Positions 1-9,405 are shown, counted from the first letter of the stretch. The stretch: DNA of 59,233 bases from an uncultured bacterium (GCA_903893315.1 CAITLU010000066.1:1-59233); one strand, 5' to 3'. Translations and numbers: made by a program. The notes: generated by a model not told the origin, from the sequence alone.

Positions 1-1487
1 AAATAGAACTTCTCCTCAGGAGAAGTGCTCTCGCCTACGTGGATGTGCTTGACCTCGTGGTATTCGGCCAGGCCCCACTTGCCAAGCTCGCGGCCGACGC
101 CGCTTTGTTTGTAGCCGCCGAACGGGAACCGCATGTTGATCATGTGGTAGTCGTTGATCCACACGGTGCCGGTCTCGATCCTGCGTGCGACCGCGATCGC
201 GTGTTCCTTGTTCTGTGACCACACCGCGCCGCCAAGCCCGTAGACCGAATCGTTGGCGATGCGAATCGCCTCTTCTTCGTCCTTGTAGGTGATCACCACC
301 ACCACCGGTCCAAAGATTTCTTCCTGCGCAATGCGCGACTTGTTGTCGATTCCGTCGAAGATGGTCGGCTCGTAGAAGTAACCCTTCGGAAGCGACGCAG
401 GGCGTTTGCCGCCGGCCACGCACTTGCCGCCGGCTTCGTGGCCCAGTTCCACGTACTTCTCGACTGTCTCGCGCTGCGCAGCACTGACCAGCGGGCCCAT
501 GCCGGTGGTCGGATCCATCGTGTCGCCGAGCTTGATGCGCTTGATACCTGTAAGCATCTTGTCGAGCAGTTCGTCGTGAATCGATTCGTGCACCAGAATA
601 CGGGTGCCCGACTCGCAGATCTGACCTTGGTGCATGAAGGTGGCGAACAACGAGCCGAGCGCCGCGGTATCGAGATTGGCGTCGGGCAGGATGATGTTCG
701 GCGACTTGCCGCCCAGTTCGAGCGTCACCTTCTTGAGCGTGCCGGCGCCCATCTGCATGACCTGACGGCCCACTTCGGTGGAACCGGTGAAGGCGATCTT
801 GCCGAGGTCGGGGTGCATCGCGAGTTCTTCACCGACGCTTCCGCCGGGACCGCTGATGACGTTGACGACGCCGGGAGGAACTCCGGCCTGCGTGCAGATC
901 TCGCCGAGCAAAAGCGTGCTGACCGGCGTGATCGACGCCGGCTTGATCACGACGCAGTTACCGGCAGCGATGGCCGGTCCGATCTTCCACGAGCCCATGA
1001 TGATCGGGAAGTTCCACGGCGTGATGCCGCCGCACACGCCGATAGGTTCGCGCACGATCAGGTTGCGGCTCGGGATCGGAACCGTTTCCTCGTACTCCTC
1101 CTGGAGCATCGTCTTGTACTCGTCACCGGCGATGTACTGGCCGAAATGGAAAAAGGTCTGCGCGGCGCCCGGCACGTCCATGCTCATGGCTTTGCGAATG
1201 GTGCCGCCGCCGTCCTGAACCTCGGCCGCGGCCAGTTCGTCCTGGCGCTCGAAAATCTTCGCGGCGACGTTCTGCATGATCGCACCGCGTTCCTGCGGCG
1301 ACTTGTTGCGCCACACCCCGCTGTCGTGGGCTTTCTTGGCCGCAGCTACGGCCTTGCGAACATCTTCGCGGTCGGCCACGGCGACAGTGGCCCAAGGCTC
1401 CTCGGTTGCCGGGTTGATGGTCGGCGCGGTCTTGCCGCCCTTGGCGGCTTCCCACTGACCGTTGATAAAGAGGCCGTATTCTTTCAT
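1..1487 (-). CDS. NAD(P)-dependent aldehyde dehydrogenase, 3' end cut by window edge
   Basis: Oxidises an aldehyde to the carboxylate with NAD(P)+; the substrate cannot be told from sequence. The frame is open from an ATG at 1487 down to base 1, so the C-terminus lies outside the window; 495 residues are visible against a usual 480-500, so only a few are missing. Family landmarks are the PWNFP motif with the active-site Asn near residue 159, ELGGKSP with the general-base Glu at about 257, and GQICESGTR with the nucleophilic Cys at about 291. The start is supported by a perfect AGGAGG seven bases upstream of the ATG. It reads away from the phosphatase gene next door, so the two do not share an operon. 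Function at family level is secure; the natural aldehyde is unknown. Confidence 0.93.
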   Translation of the reverse strand, partial: MKEYGLFINGQWEAAKGGKTAPTINPATEEPWATVAVADREDVRKAVAAAKKAHDSGVWRNKSPQERGAIMQNVAAKIFERQDELAAAEVQDGGGTIRKAMSMDVPGAAQTFFHFGQYIAGDEYKTMLQEEYEETVPIPSRNLIVREPIGVCGGITPWNFPIIMGSWKIGPAIAAGNCVVIKPASITPVSTLLLGEICTQAGVPPGVVNVISGPGGSVGEELAMHPDLGKIAFTGSTEVGRQVMQMGAGTLKKVTLELGGKSPNIILPDANLDTAALGSLFATFMHQGQICESGTRILVHESIHDELLDKMLTGIKRIKLGDTMDPTTGMGPLVSAAQRETVEKYVELGHEAGGKCVAGGKRPASLPKGYFYEPTIFDGIDNKSRIAQEEIFGPVVVVITYKDEEEAIRIANDSVYGLGGAVWSQNKEHAIAVARRIETGTVWINDYHMINMRFPFGGYKQSGVGRELGKWGLAEYHEVKHIHVGESTSPEEKFY

Positions 1488-1762
1488 CGAAAAATCCTCC
1501 TGGGCGCGTCCGCGGTGCGGGACGCCGTCGCAAAAATGACGGGCGAAAAATTGCGGCTGAACTTACGCTCGGACGAAAAATCGCGCAAGATTCACGGGGC
1601 GCTACCTGACCGACGACGCAATCGTTCGGCGGGCGGCGGCGCGATGCTGCGCAAGAATCGCAATTGCGCGGAAACCGGCTTGACGTAACCGGCAACGCCA
1701 AGTAACAGTTGACGCTGTCGTCGGCTGGCCGAACAAGCAGACCATCTACACTTCTTCTTCCC

Positions 1763-2329
1763 GTGAACACTGAACATCCTGCAGCGCCTTATGAGGGAAC
1801 CTACTGGGTGGTGCCTGGCGTACTGCTTGCCGGAACCTACCCCGGCGGTGCCGATCCGCGCTCTACCCAGAAGCGACTCGCGGCCCTGCTGGAGGCCGGA
1901 GTCCACTCGGTCATCAACTTGATGGCCGAAGAGGAACTCCTCGAACACGCGCCGGGCGAGCACTACCTGCCCTACGAAGACATCCTCGAACAGATGGGCG
2001 AAAAAAGCGGCGTCGTCGTCGAAATTGCGCGTTATGCCATCGAGGACGGGAACACCCTGACCGAACAGGAGATGGAACTGATCCTCGACGCCATAGATGC
2101 CGAAATCGACGGGCGCGACAGTCCCACTCTGGTTCACTGCTCGGACGGGAATGGCCGCACCGGAATGGTGATCGGCTGCTATCTTGCCCGCCACGGAATC
2201 GCCAAGGGAAAGGACGCCCTGGCCAAGATCAAAGAAATGCGCGCCGGCGACCCACTGCTCGCCAGGCAGAAGTCGCCCGAAACGATGGTGGAGGAAAGGT
2301 TCGTCCTCCGCTGGAAGGAAGCACGCTGA
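1763..2329 (+). CDS. Dual-specificity/tyrosine phosphatase-like protein
   Basis: Protein of about 188 residues with the cysteine-phosphatase signature HCSDGNGRTG (HCxxGxxR type). The nucleophilic Cys is at about residue 126 and the Arg binds phosphate. An early region with VPGVLLAGTYPG and VHSVINLM matches the usual start of the dual-specificity phosphatase fold, so the catalytic domain fills the protein. There is no signal peptide, so it is probably cytoplasmic. The start is uncertain: GTG at 1763 gives a compact domain, while a TTG at 1709 adds 18 residues unlike the family; neither has a clear ribosome binding site. The substrate (protein, nucleotide or phosphoinositide-like) cannot be predicted. 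Confidence 0.8.
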   Translation: MNTEHPAAPYEGTYWVVPGVLLAGTYPGGADPRSTQKRLAALLEAGVHSVINLMAEEELLEHAPGEHYLPYEDILEQMGEKSGVVVEIARYAIEDGNTLTEQEMELILDAIDAEIDGRDSPTLVHCSDGNGRTGMVIGCYLARHGIAKGKDALAKIKEMRAGDPLLARQKSPETMVEERFVLRWKEAR

Positions 2330-2441
2330 TCGCAGCAGCTCCGGCGCGGCCCTGAACCTCGCCAGCGACATCCTGCGATCCCAGCGGTGCATCGGCTCGC
2401 GCCCTTCGCTCGTCGGCATCACCAGCCTTCCCTCTCCCGTT

Positions 2442-3941
2442 CTGACCGCGACGGACTCACGACAACCCGCAGCGCCTTTTCTCCAAACGATCAAATTCGA
2501 AACGACCTGGAGCCTGAACGGGACGGAGTTGCTGGCCCGGGCGGCCTCATGGTCCGCGCGCTTGTGCGAAGCCGGACTGGCACCGGGCGACCCGGTCGCA
2601 TTGGCACTGTCGCGGGGCCCCGATCTCGGCGCCGTTCATCTGGCCGCACTCGCCGGAGCGCATCCCATCGTACCGCTCAACACGTCGATGGCGACGCCGG
2701 AGGTGAGTGCGGTGCTGGAGGCGGCGCGGCCCAGACTCGTGATCGCGATGCCCGCGTTCTTCGCGCGACACGAGAGCCTGCGCTCTGCATCGCTTGCGAC
2801 CTGGTGGACCGAACCGTCCAGCGCCGATGCCGCCGATACATTACAGCAACAGCCAAAGCCTTTGGAGGTGGTGCCATGCAGCGACGGCGCGCCGGCCATC
2901 TTGCTGTTCACGTCGGGCACCACCGGAGTTCCCAAGAGTGTCCCGCTCAGCCACGCAAACCTGCGCGCCAACCTGACGACTCTCGGCGAACTGTGGCAGC
3001 GCTCCAGTGAAGACCGGCTGCTGCACATCCTTCCGGCCCATCACTTCCACGGTCTGGTGCTGGGCGTGTACGGAAGTCTGCTCGCTGCAAACACCGTATT
3101 CGTCATGCAGAGTTTCGATGCCGCGGCGACGCTCGCGGCGATTCCTGCTTTCGGCATAAATCTGCTGATGGGCGTACCGACTATCTACGCGCGGCTGCTC
3201 GAACAGGACGCGGCGCCGGATGCATTGGCGGGACTGCGGCTGGCGATCAGCGGTTCGGCTCCGCTCCCAGCTTCACTGTGGCAGGCCTTTCACCGCCGCT
3301 TCGGCGTCGCACTGGTCAACCGCTACGGCCTTACCGAAACCGGCATCGTCACCTCAACACGCCCCGAGGCGCCGCGCGCCGGAACCGTCGGGACACCGTT
3401 GCCGGGCACTGAAGTTTTCGTGTGCGGCCTAGACGGGCACTACCACGGCGGCAGCGGCAGCGGTGAAAGTCCGCGCGGCGAGATCTGCGTGCGAGGCCCG
3501 TCGGTGACGGCCGGTTACGGCAACGCGCCGCAGGCCAACGCGCAGTCTTTTCGAAACGGCTTCTTCCACACCGGAGACCTTGGCCGTTTCGATGAATATG
3601 GCGAGCTGTGGGTGGACGGACGCATAAAGGAACTCATCATCGTCGGCGGATCCAACGTGATCCCAGGCGAAGTCGAGGCTCCACTGTCACAGGTGGAAGG
3701 TGTCGCTGAAGTGGTCGTCACCGGCTCTGCGCACGGCGATCTGGGCGAAATTGTGGTTGCCTACGTCGTCGCTGCCATGCCGGGCGCCGACACGGCGGCC
3801 CTGGAGAAAATGTTGCGCGCCCAAGCCGACGCCAGCCTTGCGCCGTACAAACGGCCACGGACCTACTTCTTCGTCGATGCAATCGCGCGCAACGCGATGG
3901 GCAAGGTGGACAGGAAGCGCCTGAGTTCGGCCGCAACGTAG
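2442..3941 (+). CDS. AMP-dependent acyl-CoA synthetase/ligase family enzyme
   Basis: ANL-superfamily enzyme that activates a carboxylic acid as acyl-AMP and transfers it to CoA or another acceptor. Motifs in order are TSGTTGVPK (P-loop, residues 157-165), YGLTETG (A5), TGDLGRFDEYGELWVDGRIKE (hinge) and NAMGKVDRK with the catalytic lysine near the C-terminus. At about 500 residues it is the size of malonyl-CoA/short acyl-CoA synthetases rather than long-chain FadD. The start is problematic: between 2184 and 2529 the frame has no ATG or GTG, only a TTG at 2184 (146 bases inside the phosphatase gene), a few CTG codons and a TTG at 2529. CTG 2442 is used as a placeholder because it gives a normal N-terminus. 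The enzyme class is firm; substrate and start are not. Confidence 0.82.
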   Translation: MTATDSRQPAAPFLQTIKFETTWSLNGTELLARAASWSARLCEAGLAPGDPVALALSRGPDLGAVHLAALAGAHPIVPLNTSMATPEVSAVLEAARPRLVIAMPAFFARHESLRSASLATWWTEPSSADAADTLQQQPKPLEVVPCSDGAPAILLFTSGTTGVPKSVPLSHANLRANLTTLGELWQRSSEDRLLHILPAHHFHGLVLGVYGSLLAANTVFVMQSFDAAATLAAIPAFGINLLMGVPTIYARLLEQDAAPDALAGLRLAISGSAPLPASLWQAFHRRFGVALVNRYGLTETGIVTSTRPEAPRAGTVGTPLPGTEVFVCGLDGHYHGGSGSGESPRGEICVRGPSVTAGYGNAPQANAQSFRNGFFHTGDLGRFDEYGELWVDGRIKELIIVGGSNVIPGEVEAPLSQVEGVAEVVVTGSAHGDLGEIVVAYVVAAMPGADTAALEKMLRAQADASLAPYKRPRTYFFVDAIARNAMGKVDRKRLSSAAT

Positions 3942-3971
3942 CTGGTCAGCCCCGGATTCGTCCCGGCGCGC

Positions 3972-4457
3972 TTATCGCTCGCGCTGGCGAAGGGCGCGCG
4001 CAATCTCGCGCTTGGCGTCCTTCTCCCGTTCGGCCACGCGCTTGTCGTAAAGCTTCTTTCCCTTGGCAAGACCGACTTCGATCTTGAGACGGCCTTCTTT
4101 GTTGAAGTACGCGGCTGTAACCACCAACGCGTAGCCGTCCTGGCGCGCAGCCCCGTCGAGACGATCGATCTGCCGGCGCTTGAGCAGCAGCCGGCGCTCG
4201 CGAAGAGGTTCGTGATTGAAGCGGCTGGCCGCCGGATACGGCGCGATGCGGCAGTTGAGCAACCAGGCCTGGCCGTCGCGAATACGGACGTAGGAATCGG
4301 AAAGGTTGACGCCGCCCTGACGCGCCGAACGCACCTCGGTTCCGAGCAGTTCGATGCCGGACTCCAAGGTCTCCTCGATGTGATAGTGGAAACGGACCTT
4401 GCGGTTGTCCGCAACCCGGCCGTTAGTCTCCTTGGCTTGTCCTTTGGCCTTGGCCAT
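3972..4457 (-). CDS. smpB: SsrA-binding protein SmpB
   Basis: Binds tmRNA and delivers it to stalled ribosomes in trans-translation. The 161 residues match the family length. Landmarks are VADNRKVRFHYHIEET at the N-terminus, the GIELLGTEVRSAR strand, VNLSDSYVRI and the basic tail (KREIARALRQRER) that enters the decoding channel. It starts at an ATG and lies 62 bases downstream of panD on the same strand, probably as the last gene of the pan operon. It converges with the acyl-CoA synthetase gene with only 30 bases between stop codons. The tmRNA gene itself is not in the window. Confidence 0.96.
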   Translation of the reverse strand: MAKAKGQAKETNGRVADNRKVRFHYHIEETLESGIELLGTEVRSARQGGVNLSDSYVRIRDGQAWLLNCRIAPYPAASRFNHEPLRERRLLLKRRQIDRLDGAARQDGYALVVTAAYFNKEGRLKIEVGLAKGKKLYDKRVAEREKDAKREIARALRQRER

Positions 4458-4519
4458 CGCCGCAACCTAGCACAGCACCGCGAAGGCGCCACGGCGCGGG
4501 GCCTTTCTCGACAGACTGC

Positions 4520-4921
4520 TCAGCCCCAGACTTTTTTCAGGTGAGACTGTCCGGCCACTTCGTGGTCGCGATCAAGTTCGACGGCGCGGTTCTTTTCGTC
4601 GACGAACACGACTGAAGGCTTCCAGGCCAGCGCCTCCTCGTCGTTCATCCAGCCGAAAGCCGCGATGATGACCAGATGACCGGGCGCGACTTTGTGGGCT
4701 GCGGCGCCGTTGACGCAGATCACACCGGAGCCGGGTTGCCCCTTGAGAGCGTAGGTCTCGAATCGTTCGCCGTTGTTTACGTTCCAGATGCACACCGCTT
4801 CGTTACTGATGATTCCCGCCGCTGCGAGCAGGTCGGAATCGATGGTGACGCTACCCTCGTAGTGCAGGTCGGCGCCGGTCACGGTTGCACGGTGGATCTT
4901 GCCTCTGAGCATCTTGCGCAT
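4520..4921 (-). CDS. panD: Aspartate 1-decarboxylase proenzyme PanD
   Basis: Makes beta-alanine from L-aspartate for pantothenate and CoA synthesis, using a pyruvoyl group formed by self-cleavage. The 133-residue chain begins [20 protein letters not shown] and carries the YEGS cleavage site, with scission expected between Gly23 and Ser24. The following SVTID strand and a Val-Asn-Gly-Ala-Ala core are typical of the double-psi barrel. It starts three bases after the panC stop, so the two are cotranscribed and probably translationally coupled. The chain is about 10 residues longer at the C-terminus than the E. coli enzyme. Confidence 0.96.
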   Translation of the reverse strand: MRKMLRGKIHRATVTGADLHYEGSVTIDSDLLAAAGIISNEAVCIWNVNNGERFETYALKGQPGSGVICVNGAAAHKVAPGHLVIIAAFGWMNDEEALAWKPSVVFVDEKNRAVELDRDHEVAGQSHLKKVWG

Positions 4922-4924
4922 GAA

Positions 4925-5854
4925 TCAGACTCCGGAGTGAGTTGGGATTGCAGTGTTTGCCGCCGGGCTTTGTGCTCCGGTCGACGTACCTTCGGTCACA
5001 GCCAATGCTTGATCGGCCAGGGTCACGTTATCGATCAGCCGCACGGGGCCGAGCCATGCGGCGATTGCCATCACGCTGCGTTCGTCGGCGTTGTCCACCG
5101 GCTTGATCGCATCGGGATCGACGACTTCGAGATATTCGACGCGAAAACCGGGCGCCTGCTCGATCCGGCGCAGCGCAGCCTGCTTCAACACGGACACCGA
5201 ACGCTGTCCGCGGCCATATTCCTGCGCACCTGCCGACAGCGCCGCGTATATCGCGCCGGCTACCGCTCGCTCGGCCGCGCAAAGGCGCGCGTTGCGCGAA
5301 CTGCGCGCAAGTCCGTCGCGCTCACGAGATGTCGCGCCTTCCACGATCGTCACGCCGAAATGCAGATCGCGCACCATGCGGCGCACGATCTGTATCTGCT
5401 GAAAATCCTTGCGTCCGAACACCGCCACGTCGGGCAGCACCATGTTCAGCAACGCGGCGACGACGGTGGCGACGCCTTCGAAGTGACCGGGACGAAACGC
5501 CCCGCAAAGGTAATCCGTCAGACCCGAGACGGCCACGCGCGTAGCGGCGCCCTGGGGATAGACGTCGGCGGCGTCGGGGAGGAAAAGAATGTCGACGCCT
5601 TCTTCTTCGAGAAGAGCCTCGTCGGTCTTCTCATCGCGCGGATAGTTGGTGAAATCGTCGGCGCTGTTGAACTGCGTGGGATTGACGAAGATCGACACCA
5701 CCACCACGTTGGCCGACTCACGCGCCAGGCGAATCAGCGAAACGTGACCGTCGTGCAGATACCCCATCGTCGGCACGAAGCCGACGGTCAGTCCCGCACT
5801 GCGGGTCTGACGGCTGAGTTCCTGCATCTTGGCGATCGAACGTACGATCTTCAT
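4925..5854 (-). CDS. panC: Pantothenate synthetase (pantoate-beta-alanine ligase) PanC
   Basis: ATP-dependent condensation of pantoate with beta-alanine through a pantoyl-adenylate. Visible motifs are VPTMGYLHDGH near residues 27-37 (HIGH-like, nucleotide binding), VSIFVNPTQF, FGRKDFQQ and the SSRN loop near 190. The chain is 309 residues, about 25 more than usual; the surplus is a low-complexity tail rich in Thr, Ala and Gly that looks dispensable. The gene sits between panB and panD, so all three steps from ketopantoate and aspartate to pantothenate, apart from the PanE reductase, are adjacent. The ATG start at 5854 follows panB by 66 bases. Confidence 0.96.
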   Translation of the reverse strand: MKIVRSIAKMQELSRQTRSAGLTVGFVPTMGYLHDGHVSLIRLARESANVVVVSIFVNPTQFNSADDFTNYPRDEKTDEALLEEEGVDILFLPDAADVYPQGAATRVAVSGLTDYLCGAFRPGHFEGVATVVAALLNMVLPDVAVFGRKDFQQIQIVRRMVRDLHFGVTIVEGATSRERDGLARSSRNARLCAAERAVAGAIYAALSAGAQEYGRGQRSVSVLKQAALRRIEQAPGFRVEYLEVVDPDAIKPVDNADERSVMAIAAWLGPVRLIDNVTLADQALAVTEGTSTGAQSPAANTAIPTHSGV

Positions 5855-5920
5855 CGCATTCTCATCGGTGACGTCGCGCGCGAACCAAACCGCGCAATCC
5901 GCCTTCCGCTTCTTGTTGCC

Positions 5921-6781
5921 TCAAGCCTCTTTGGCGCGCGCCACCGGGCGCGGCGACGAAAACGAGTGTTCCTTGGCCGGAAACGCGCCGTCTCTCACGT
6001 CGGCGACGTAGTGGCCGATGGCGTCGACAGCGGCGCGCCCGAGTTCCGCGTAGCGCCTGACGAACTTAGGAGCGATGCGATCCTCCAGTCCCAGAACATC
6101 GTGCAGCACCAGCACCTGTCCGTCGCATGACGGCCCCGCGCCGATCCCGATGGTGGGAATCGACAACTCGCCCGAAATCTGCGCTGCCAGATCGGCTGGC
6201 ACTCCCTCGATCACGATCGCGAAGGCGCCGGCTTCTTCGATGGCCCGCGCATCTTCGAAGAGTCTTTCGCGGCCGCCCGCGCCACGGCCGGGGCGGCGGC
6301 CCTGCACCTTGTGTCCGCCCATGCGATGCACCGACTGCGGTGTCAGGCCGATGTGTCCCATGACCGGGATGTCGATGTCGCACAGTCTGCGAACCGTATC
6401 AGCCACGTGCACTCCGCCTTCCAGTTTGACGGCTTCGGCGCCGCCTTCCTTGATGAAGCGACCGGCGTTGGCGACAGCCTCGTGAGTCGAGACCTGATAC
6501 GAAAGGAAGGGCATGTCGCCGATCACCAGTGCGCGGGTGCGACCACGTGCGACCATGCGAGTGTGGTAGACCATTTCGTCCATGGTCACACCGAGCGTGT
6601 TCTCGCAGCCCTGGACGACCATGCCCAGAGAATCGCCGACGAGCAGCAGATCGGCCCCGGCCCTGTCGGCCAGGCGCGCGAACGTAAAATCATAGGCTGT
6701 CACCATGGCCAGCTTGCGCTCGCCCTTTGATGCCAGAATGGCCGGAACGGTTACTTTGCCTTCTTCAAAACCCGCAGCCAT
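5921..6781 (-). CDS. panB: 3-methyl-2-oxobutanoate hydroxymethyltransferase PanB
   Basis: Transfers a hydroxymethyl group from methylene-tetrahydrofolate to 2-oxoisovalerate, giving ketopantoate. Landmarks are [21 protein letters not shown] at the N-terminus, [35 protein letters not shown] and IEGVPADLA carrying the catalytic Glu, then [15 protein letters not shown]. The start at ATG 6781 is chosen because GGGAGG lies seven bases upstream; an in-frame upstream start would add 16 residues unlike the family. A short Gly/Arg-rich stretch sits in the loop after the GGHKVQG motif. First gene of panB-panC-panD-smpB. Its substrate is the same 2-oxo acid made by the valine pathway whose ilvN-ilvC genes lie at 31-33 kb. 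Confidence 0.96.
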   Translation of the reverse strand: MAAGFEEGKVTVPAILASKGERKLAMVTAYDFTFARLADRAGADLLLVGDSLGMVVQGCENTLGVTMDEMVYHTRMVARGRTRALVIGDMPFLSYQVSTHEAVANAGRFIKEGGAEAVKLEGGVHVADTVRRLCDIDIPVMGHIGLTPQSVHRMGGHKVQGRRPGRGAGGRERLFEDARAIEEAGAFAIVIEGVPADLAAQISGELSIPTIGIGAGPSCDGQVLVLHDVLGLEDRIAPKFVRRYAELGRAAVDAIGHYVADVRDGAFPAKEHSFSSPRPVARAKEA

Positions 6782-6922
6782 CGAACGACCTCCCGGACCG
6801 GTTCGGTTCGTCGATCGTGCGGGCTGCAAAGGCGCACCGGTCCTTGGACGCGGCGGCTCTGAGGCCTGCTGATTCTCGACTCCCGTCTCAGTCCTGCGGC
6901 TAGCGGGCCAAGCCCGCGCCGC

Positions 6923-7567
6923 TCAAACGGATCCAAGCGGTACGTAATACTGAACTCCCTGCCCCATCGATCCGATCTCCCGGACAAGGTCGGCTAAATC
7001 GCCGCCATTTTCGACAAAGTCGATGTCCGAACAACTGACGACAAGCAGCGGAGAGTCCCTGTAGCCGTGGAAGAACCTCCTGTAGGCTTCCGCGACCTCC
7101 TCTATGTAAGGCCGGCCGATACGTCTCTCGTAGGGCCGGTCGCGCTTCTTGAGCCTTCTCAGCAGAACATCCGTCTGCGCATCCAAGAAGACAACCAAAT
7201 CCGGCTTTCGGATTCTGGAATCGAGCAAGCCGTAGATTCTCTCGTACAGCGCCAACTCGTCCGGTCCCAGAGTCAGCCCGGCAAAAATCCTGTCCTTCGC
7301 AAAAACGTAGTCACTGACCACCGCCTGCTGGAACAAATCGATCTGAACCAGTTCCTGCTGCTGACGGTAACGCTCTACTAGGAAGGAAAGCTGCGCGGTC
7401 AATGCGTAGCGTTCCGGCTCTTCGTAGAAACGCGGAAGAAAGGGATTCTCTTCCACCGGCTCGCCGACCAACCGCGCGCCGTAGTGCTTCGCCAGGGCCC
7501 GCGCTAACGAGGACTTGCCGACTCCAATCGGTCCCTCGACGGCAATGTAACGAGCCTCTTGCAGCAA
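6923..7567 (-). CDS. Deoxynucleoside kinase family protein
   Basis: Phosphorylates a deoxynucleoside at the 5' position for salvage. The P-loop is at the very N-terminus (IAVEGPIGVGKSSLA), followed by EPVEENPFL (base binding), the DYVFAKDRIFA segment (DRS-like) and the LKKRDRPYERRI lid with arginines. This pattern matches deoxyadenosine/deoxyguanosine kinases of about 210 residues. The proposed start is TTG 7567, directly before the conserved RYIAVEGP block; a GTG at 7654 would add 29 residues with no family resemblance, so the start is uncertain. It lies upstream of the pan operon on the same strand, 141 bases from panB, and may share transcripts with it. Confidence 0.88.
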   Translation of the reverse strand: MLQEARYIAVEGPIGVGKSSLARALAKHYGARLVGEPVEENPFLPRFYEEPERYALTAQLSFLVERYRQQQELVQIDLFQQAVVSDYVFAKDRIFAGLTLGPDELALYERIYGLLDSRIRKPDLVVFLDAQTDVLLRRLKKRDRPYERRIGRPYIEEVAEAYRRFFHGYRDSPLLVVSCSDIDFVENGGDLADLVREIGSMGQGVQYYVPLGSV

Positions 7568-7715
7568 GCCCCTCTTCCCACCAACCGGGCCCCGGCTATC
7601 ATGCAAGGAACTGCGAGTCCACAGGCCGCCGAAACCGGCCGGCGACCGACGCACCCACGCCGCACCCCCGGCGCCGCAAACTAGTTCTCAGACGTCGCCG
7701 TGCTATCTTGCCGCG

Positions 7716-8822
7716 ATGCGAGGCGCAGCAGCGAAGCCGGCGGAAGAACTTGCGGGACAACTCCTGCTGATCGGCCTTCCGGGACCCGATCTGGACTTGG
7801 AAGCCCGGTCCTTACTAAGTGAAATCAGTCCTTTAGGGGTCATTTTGTTTCGCCGGAACATCGCCGGAACGGTGCCTCTCGGCGAGCTTACGCGGGCAAT
7901 CCGCGCTGGCCGCGACAACTTCCTGGTAGCCATCGATCACGAAGGCGGCCGGGTGCACCGGATGCCGCCGGAGTTCACCCACTTTCCGCCTGCCCTGGTG
8001 ATGGCCAGGCGCGGTGATCCGTCCTTGCTGCGAGAAGTCGGCCGCGCCCACGCCGCCGAACTGCGGGCAGCCGGCTTCAATCTGAACTTCGCGCCGGTGC
8101 TCGATGTCCACACCAACGCGGCCAACCCGATCATCGGCGACCGCGCCTTCGGAACCACGCCCGAAGAAGTCATCCACAACGCCCTGCCCTACCTTCAGGG
8201 CCTGACCGAAGGCGGGATGCTCGGTTGCGGGAAGCATTTCCCGGGTCACGGCGACACCAACCTCGACTCTCACCTCGCGCTTCCGACGCTGACAGTCGCG
8301 ACCCACGGCCTGGAGCGACTGCGAACACTGGAGCTTCGCCCTTTCGCTCGCGCCATCGCCCAGGGAGTGCCGTCGATCATGACGGCTCACGTCATCTGTG
8401 AAGCGCTGGACCCCGCGCTTCCGGCCACCTTGAGTCGCAAGGTGATCGAGGATTGTCTGCGCGGCGAACTCGGCTACTCAGGCTTCGTCATTTCCGACGA
8501 CCTCGAAATGAAAGCGATCGCGGATCACTTCCAGGTCGGCGGCGCAGCCGTACAGGCGATTGCAGCCGGCTGTGACGCTTGCCTGGTGTGTGCCACACCT
8601 TCGCTGATCCGCGAAGCCCACGGTGCGCTCAGCCGCGCTATCGCCGACGGCGTACTTTCCGACACGTTGCTGGCCGCGATTGCCAAGCGACGCGACAAAC
8701 TCTCTTCCAAACTGCGAAAGCTCGAACGCACCGCCATCGATTCGCTCGCAATCGGTGCGCCTGCTCACCGCGCGCTGGCCGAGCGCCTGCGTCCACGCGA
8801 CCATGCCCAGACTGTCGCTTGA
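7716..8822 (+). CDS. nagZ: Beta-N-acetylhexosaminidase NagZ (GH3)
   Basis: Removes N-acetylglucosamine from muropeptides during peptidoglycan recycling in the cytoplasm. Glycoside hydrolase family 3 landmarks are FLVAIDHEGGRVHR, AGFNLNFAPVLDV, the signature KHFPGHGDT at residues 173-181 (Lys-His substrate site and catalytic His-Asp loop) and VISDDLEMKAI with the Asp nucleophile. There is no signal peptide. The 368 residues fit single-domain NagZ. The start ATG 7716 has no strong ribosome site. It is divergent from the nucleoside kinase gene and overlaps the next gene by 20 bases, suggesting coupled expression with the SPOR protein, which also concerns peptidoglycan. Confidence 0.93.
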   Translation: MRGAAAKPAEELAGQLLLIGLPGPDLDLEARSLLSEISPLGVILFRRNIAGTVPLGELTRAIRAGRDNFLVAIDHEGGRVHRMPPEFTHFPPALVMARRGDPSLLREVGRAHAAELRAAGFNLNFAPVLDVHTNAANPIIGDRAFGTTPEEVIHNALPYLQGLTEGGMLGCGKHFPGHGDTNLDSHLALPTLTVATHGLERLRTLELRPFARAIAQGVPSIMTAHVICEALDPALPATLSRKVIEDCLRGELGYSGFVISDDLEMKAIADHFQVGGAAVQAIAAGCDACLVCATPSLIREAHGALSRAIADGVLSDTLLAAIAKRRDKLSSKLRKLERTAIDSLAIGAPAHRALAERLRPRDHAQTVA

Positions 8823-9405
8823 AGGATTAGGCGAGGCGCTCGGCGCCGCGATGCTGATCGTCATGAGCGGCGTGTTTTCCGCTTCGGCCGAAACGCGCGA
8901 CTACAAAACCGCCGAGCAGCGCTACGAAGTGACGATCGCACCGCCGCGGCGCCCCGGCAGCGAGAATACGCAGGCCGTAGATTCGATCGACGACGCGGCA
9001 GACGCGGCGCAAGACCAAGAGCAGGTCCCACACAAAGATGCAGCGCAGAGTCCGAGCGCTGCGCATCCCAAGCAATCCGCCGAGCGCGCAGCCAGGTTGC
9101 CGGCGGCAGCCCGGTCTGAAACTCCTTCCACCGCCGCGTCGGCAAACACGGCAGAAGGCCCGCGCATGGCACTTCAGGTCGGAGCCTACCGCCAGCGCCG
9201 AAGCGCAGAACAACTCAAAGAAACGCTCGGCGCATCCTTCCGCGACGTCATCATCATCGACACCACGTCGGGAGGAGAAGCTCTTTACCGGGTACACGTC
9301 GCAAGACTGCCGAAGGGGCCAGTTCTCGACGACATCAAACGTCGCCTGCTGGCGGCTGGCTATCCCGCATTTGAAGTACCAGCCAGCGACCCGGCGCCGC
9401 GCTGA
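8803..9405 (+). CDS. SPOR-domain exported protein
   Basis: Small protein of about 200 residues. A hydrophobic stretch at roughly 13-30 (LGAAMLIVMSGVFSASA) looks like a signal peptide ending at an AxA site. A low-complexity Ala/Gln/Asp linker follows to about residue 120. The C-terminal SPOR domain begins MALQVGAYRQRRSAEQLKETL and ends KRRLLAAGYPAFEVPA. SPOR domains bind denuded glycan strands in septal peptidoglycan, so the protein probably acts in the periplasm at the division site. The ATG at 8803 lies inside the 3' end of nagZ, so translation is probably coupled. Division or wall turnover is an inference from the domain and the neighbour; no specific family member is recognised. Confidence 0.82.
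   Translation: MPRLSLEGLGEALGAAMLIVMSGVFSASAETRDYKTAEQRYEVTIAPPRRPGSENTQAVDSIDDAADAAQDQEQVPHKDAAQSPSAAHPKQSAERAARLPAAARSETPSTAASANTAEGPRMALQVGAYRQRRSAEQLKETLGASFRDVIIIDTTSGGEALYRVHVARLPKGPVLDDIKRRLLAAGYPAFEVPASDPAPR

Noticed and set aside
438-1688. 416-residue open frame on the plus strand opposite the aldehyde dehydrogenase
   Set aside because: It is the GC-rich antisense frame of the dehydrogenase; it is rich in His, Arg and Asp, has no motif, and the minus strand carries all catalytic residues.
4676-6130. 484-residue plus-strand frame across panC and panD
   Set aside because: Antisense shadow. panB, panC and panD on the other strand have full family motifs and ordered spacing.
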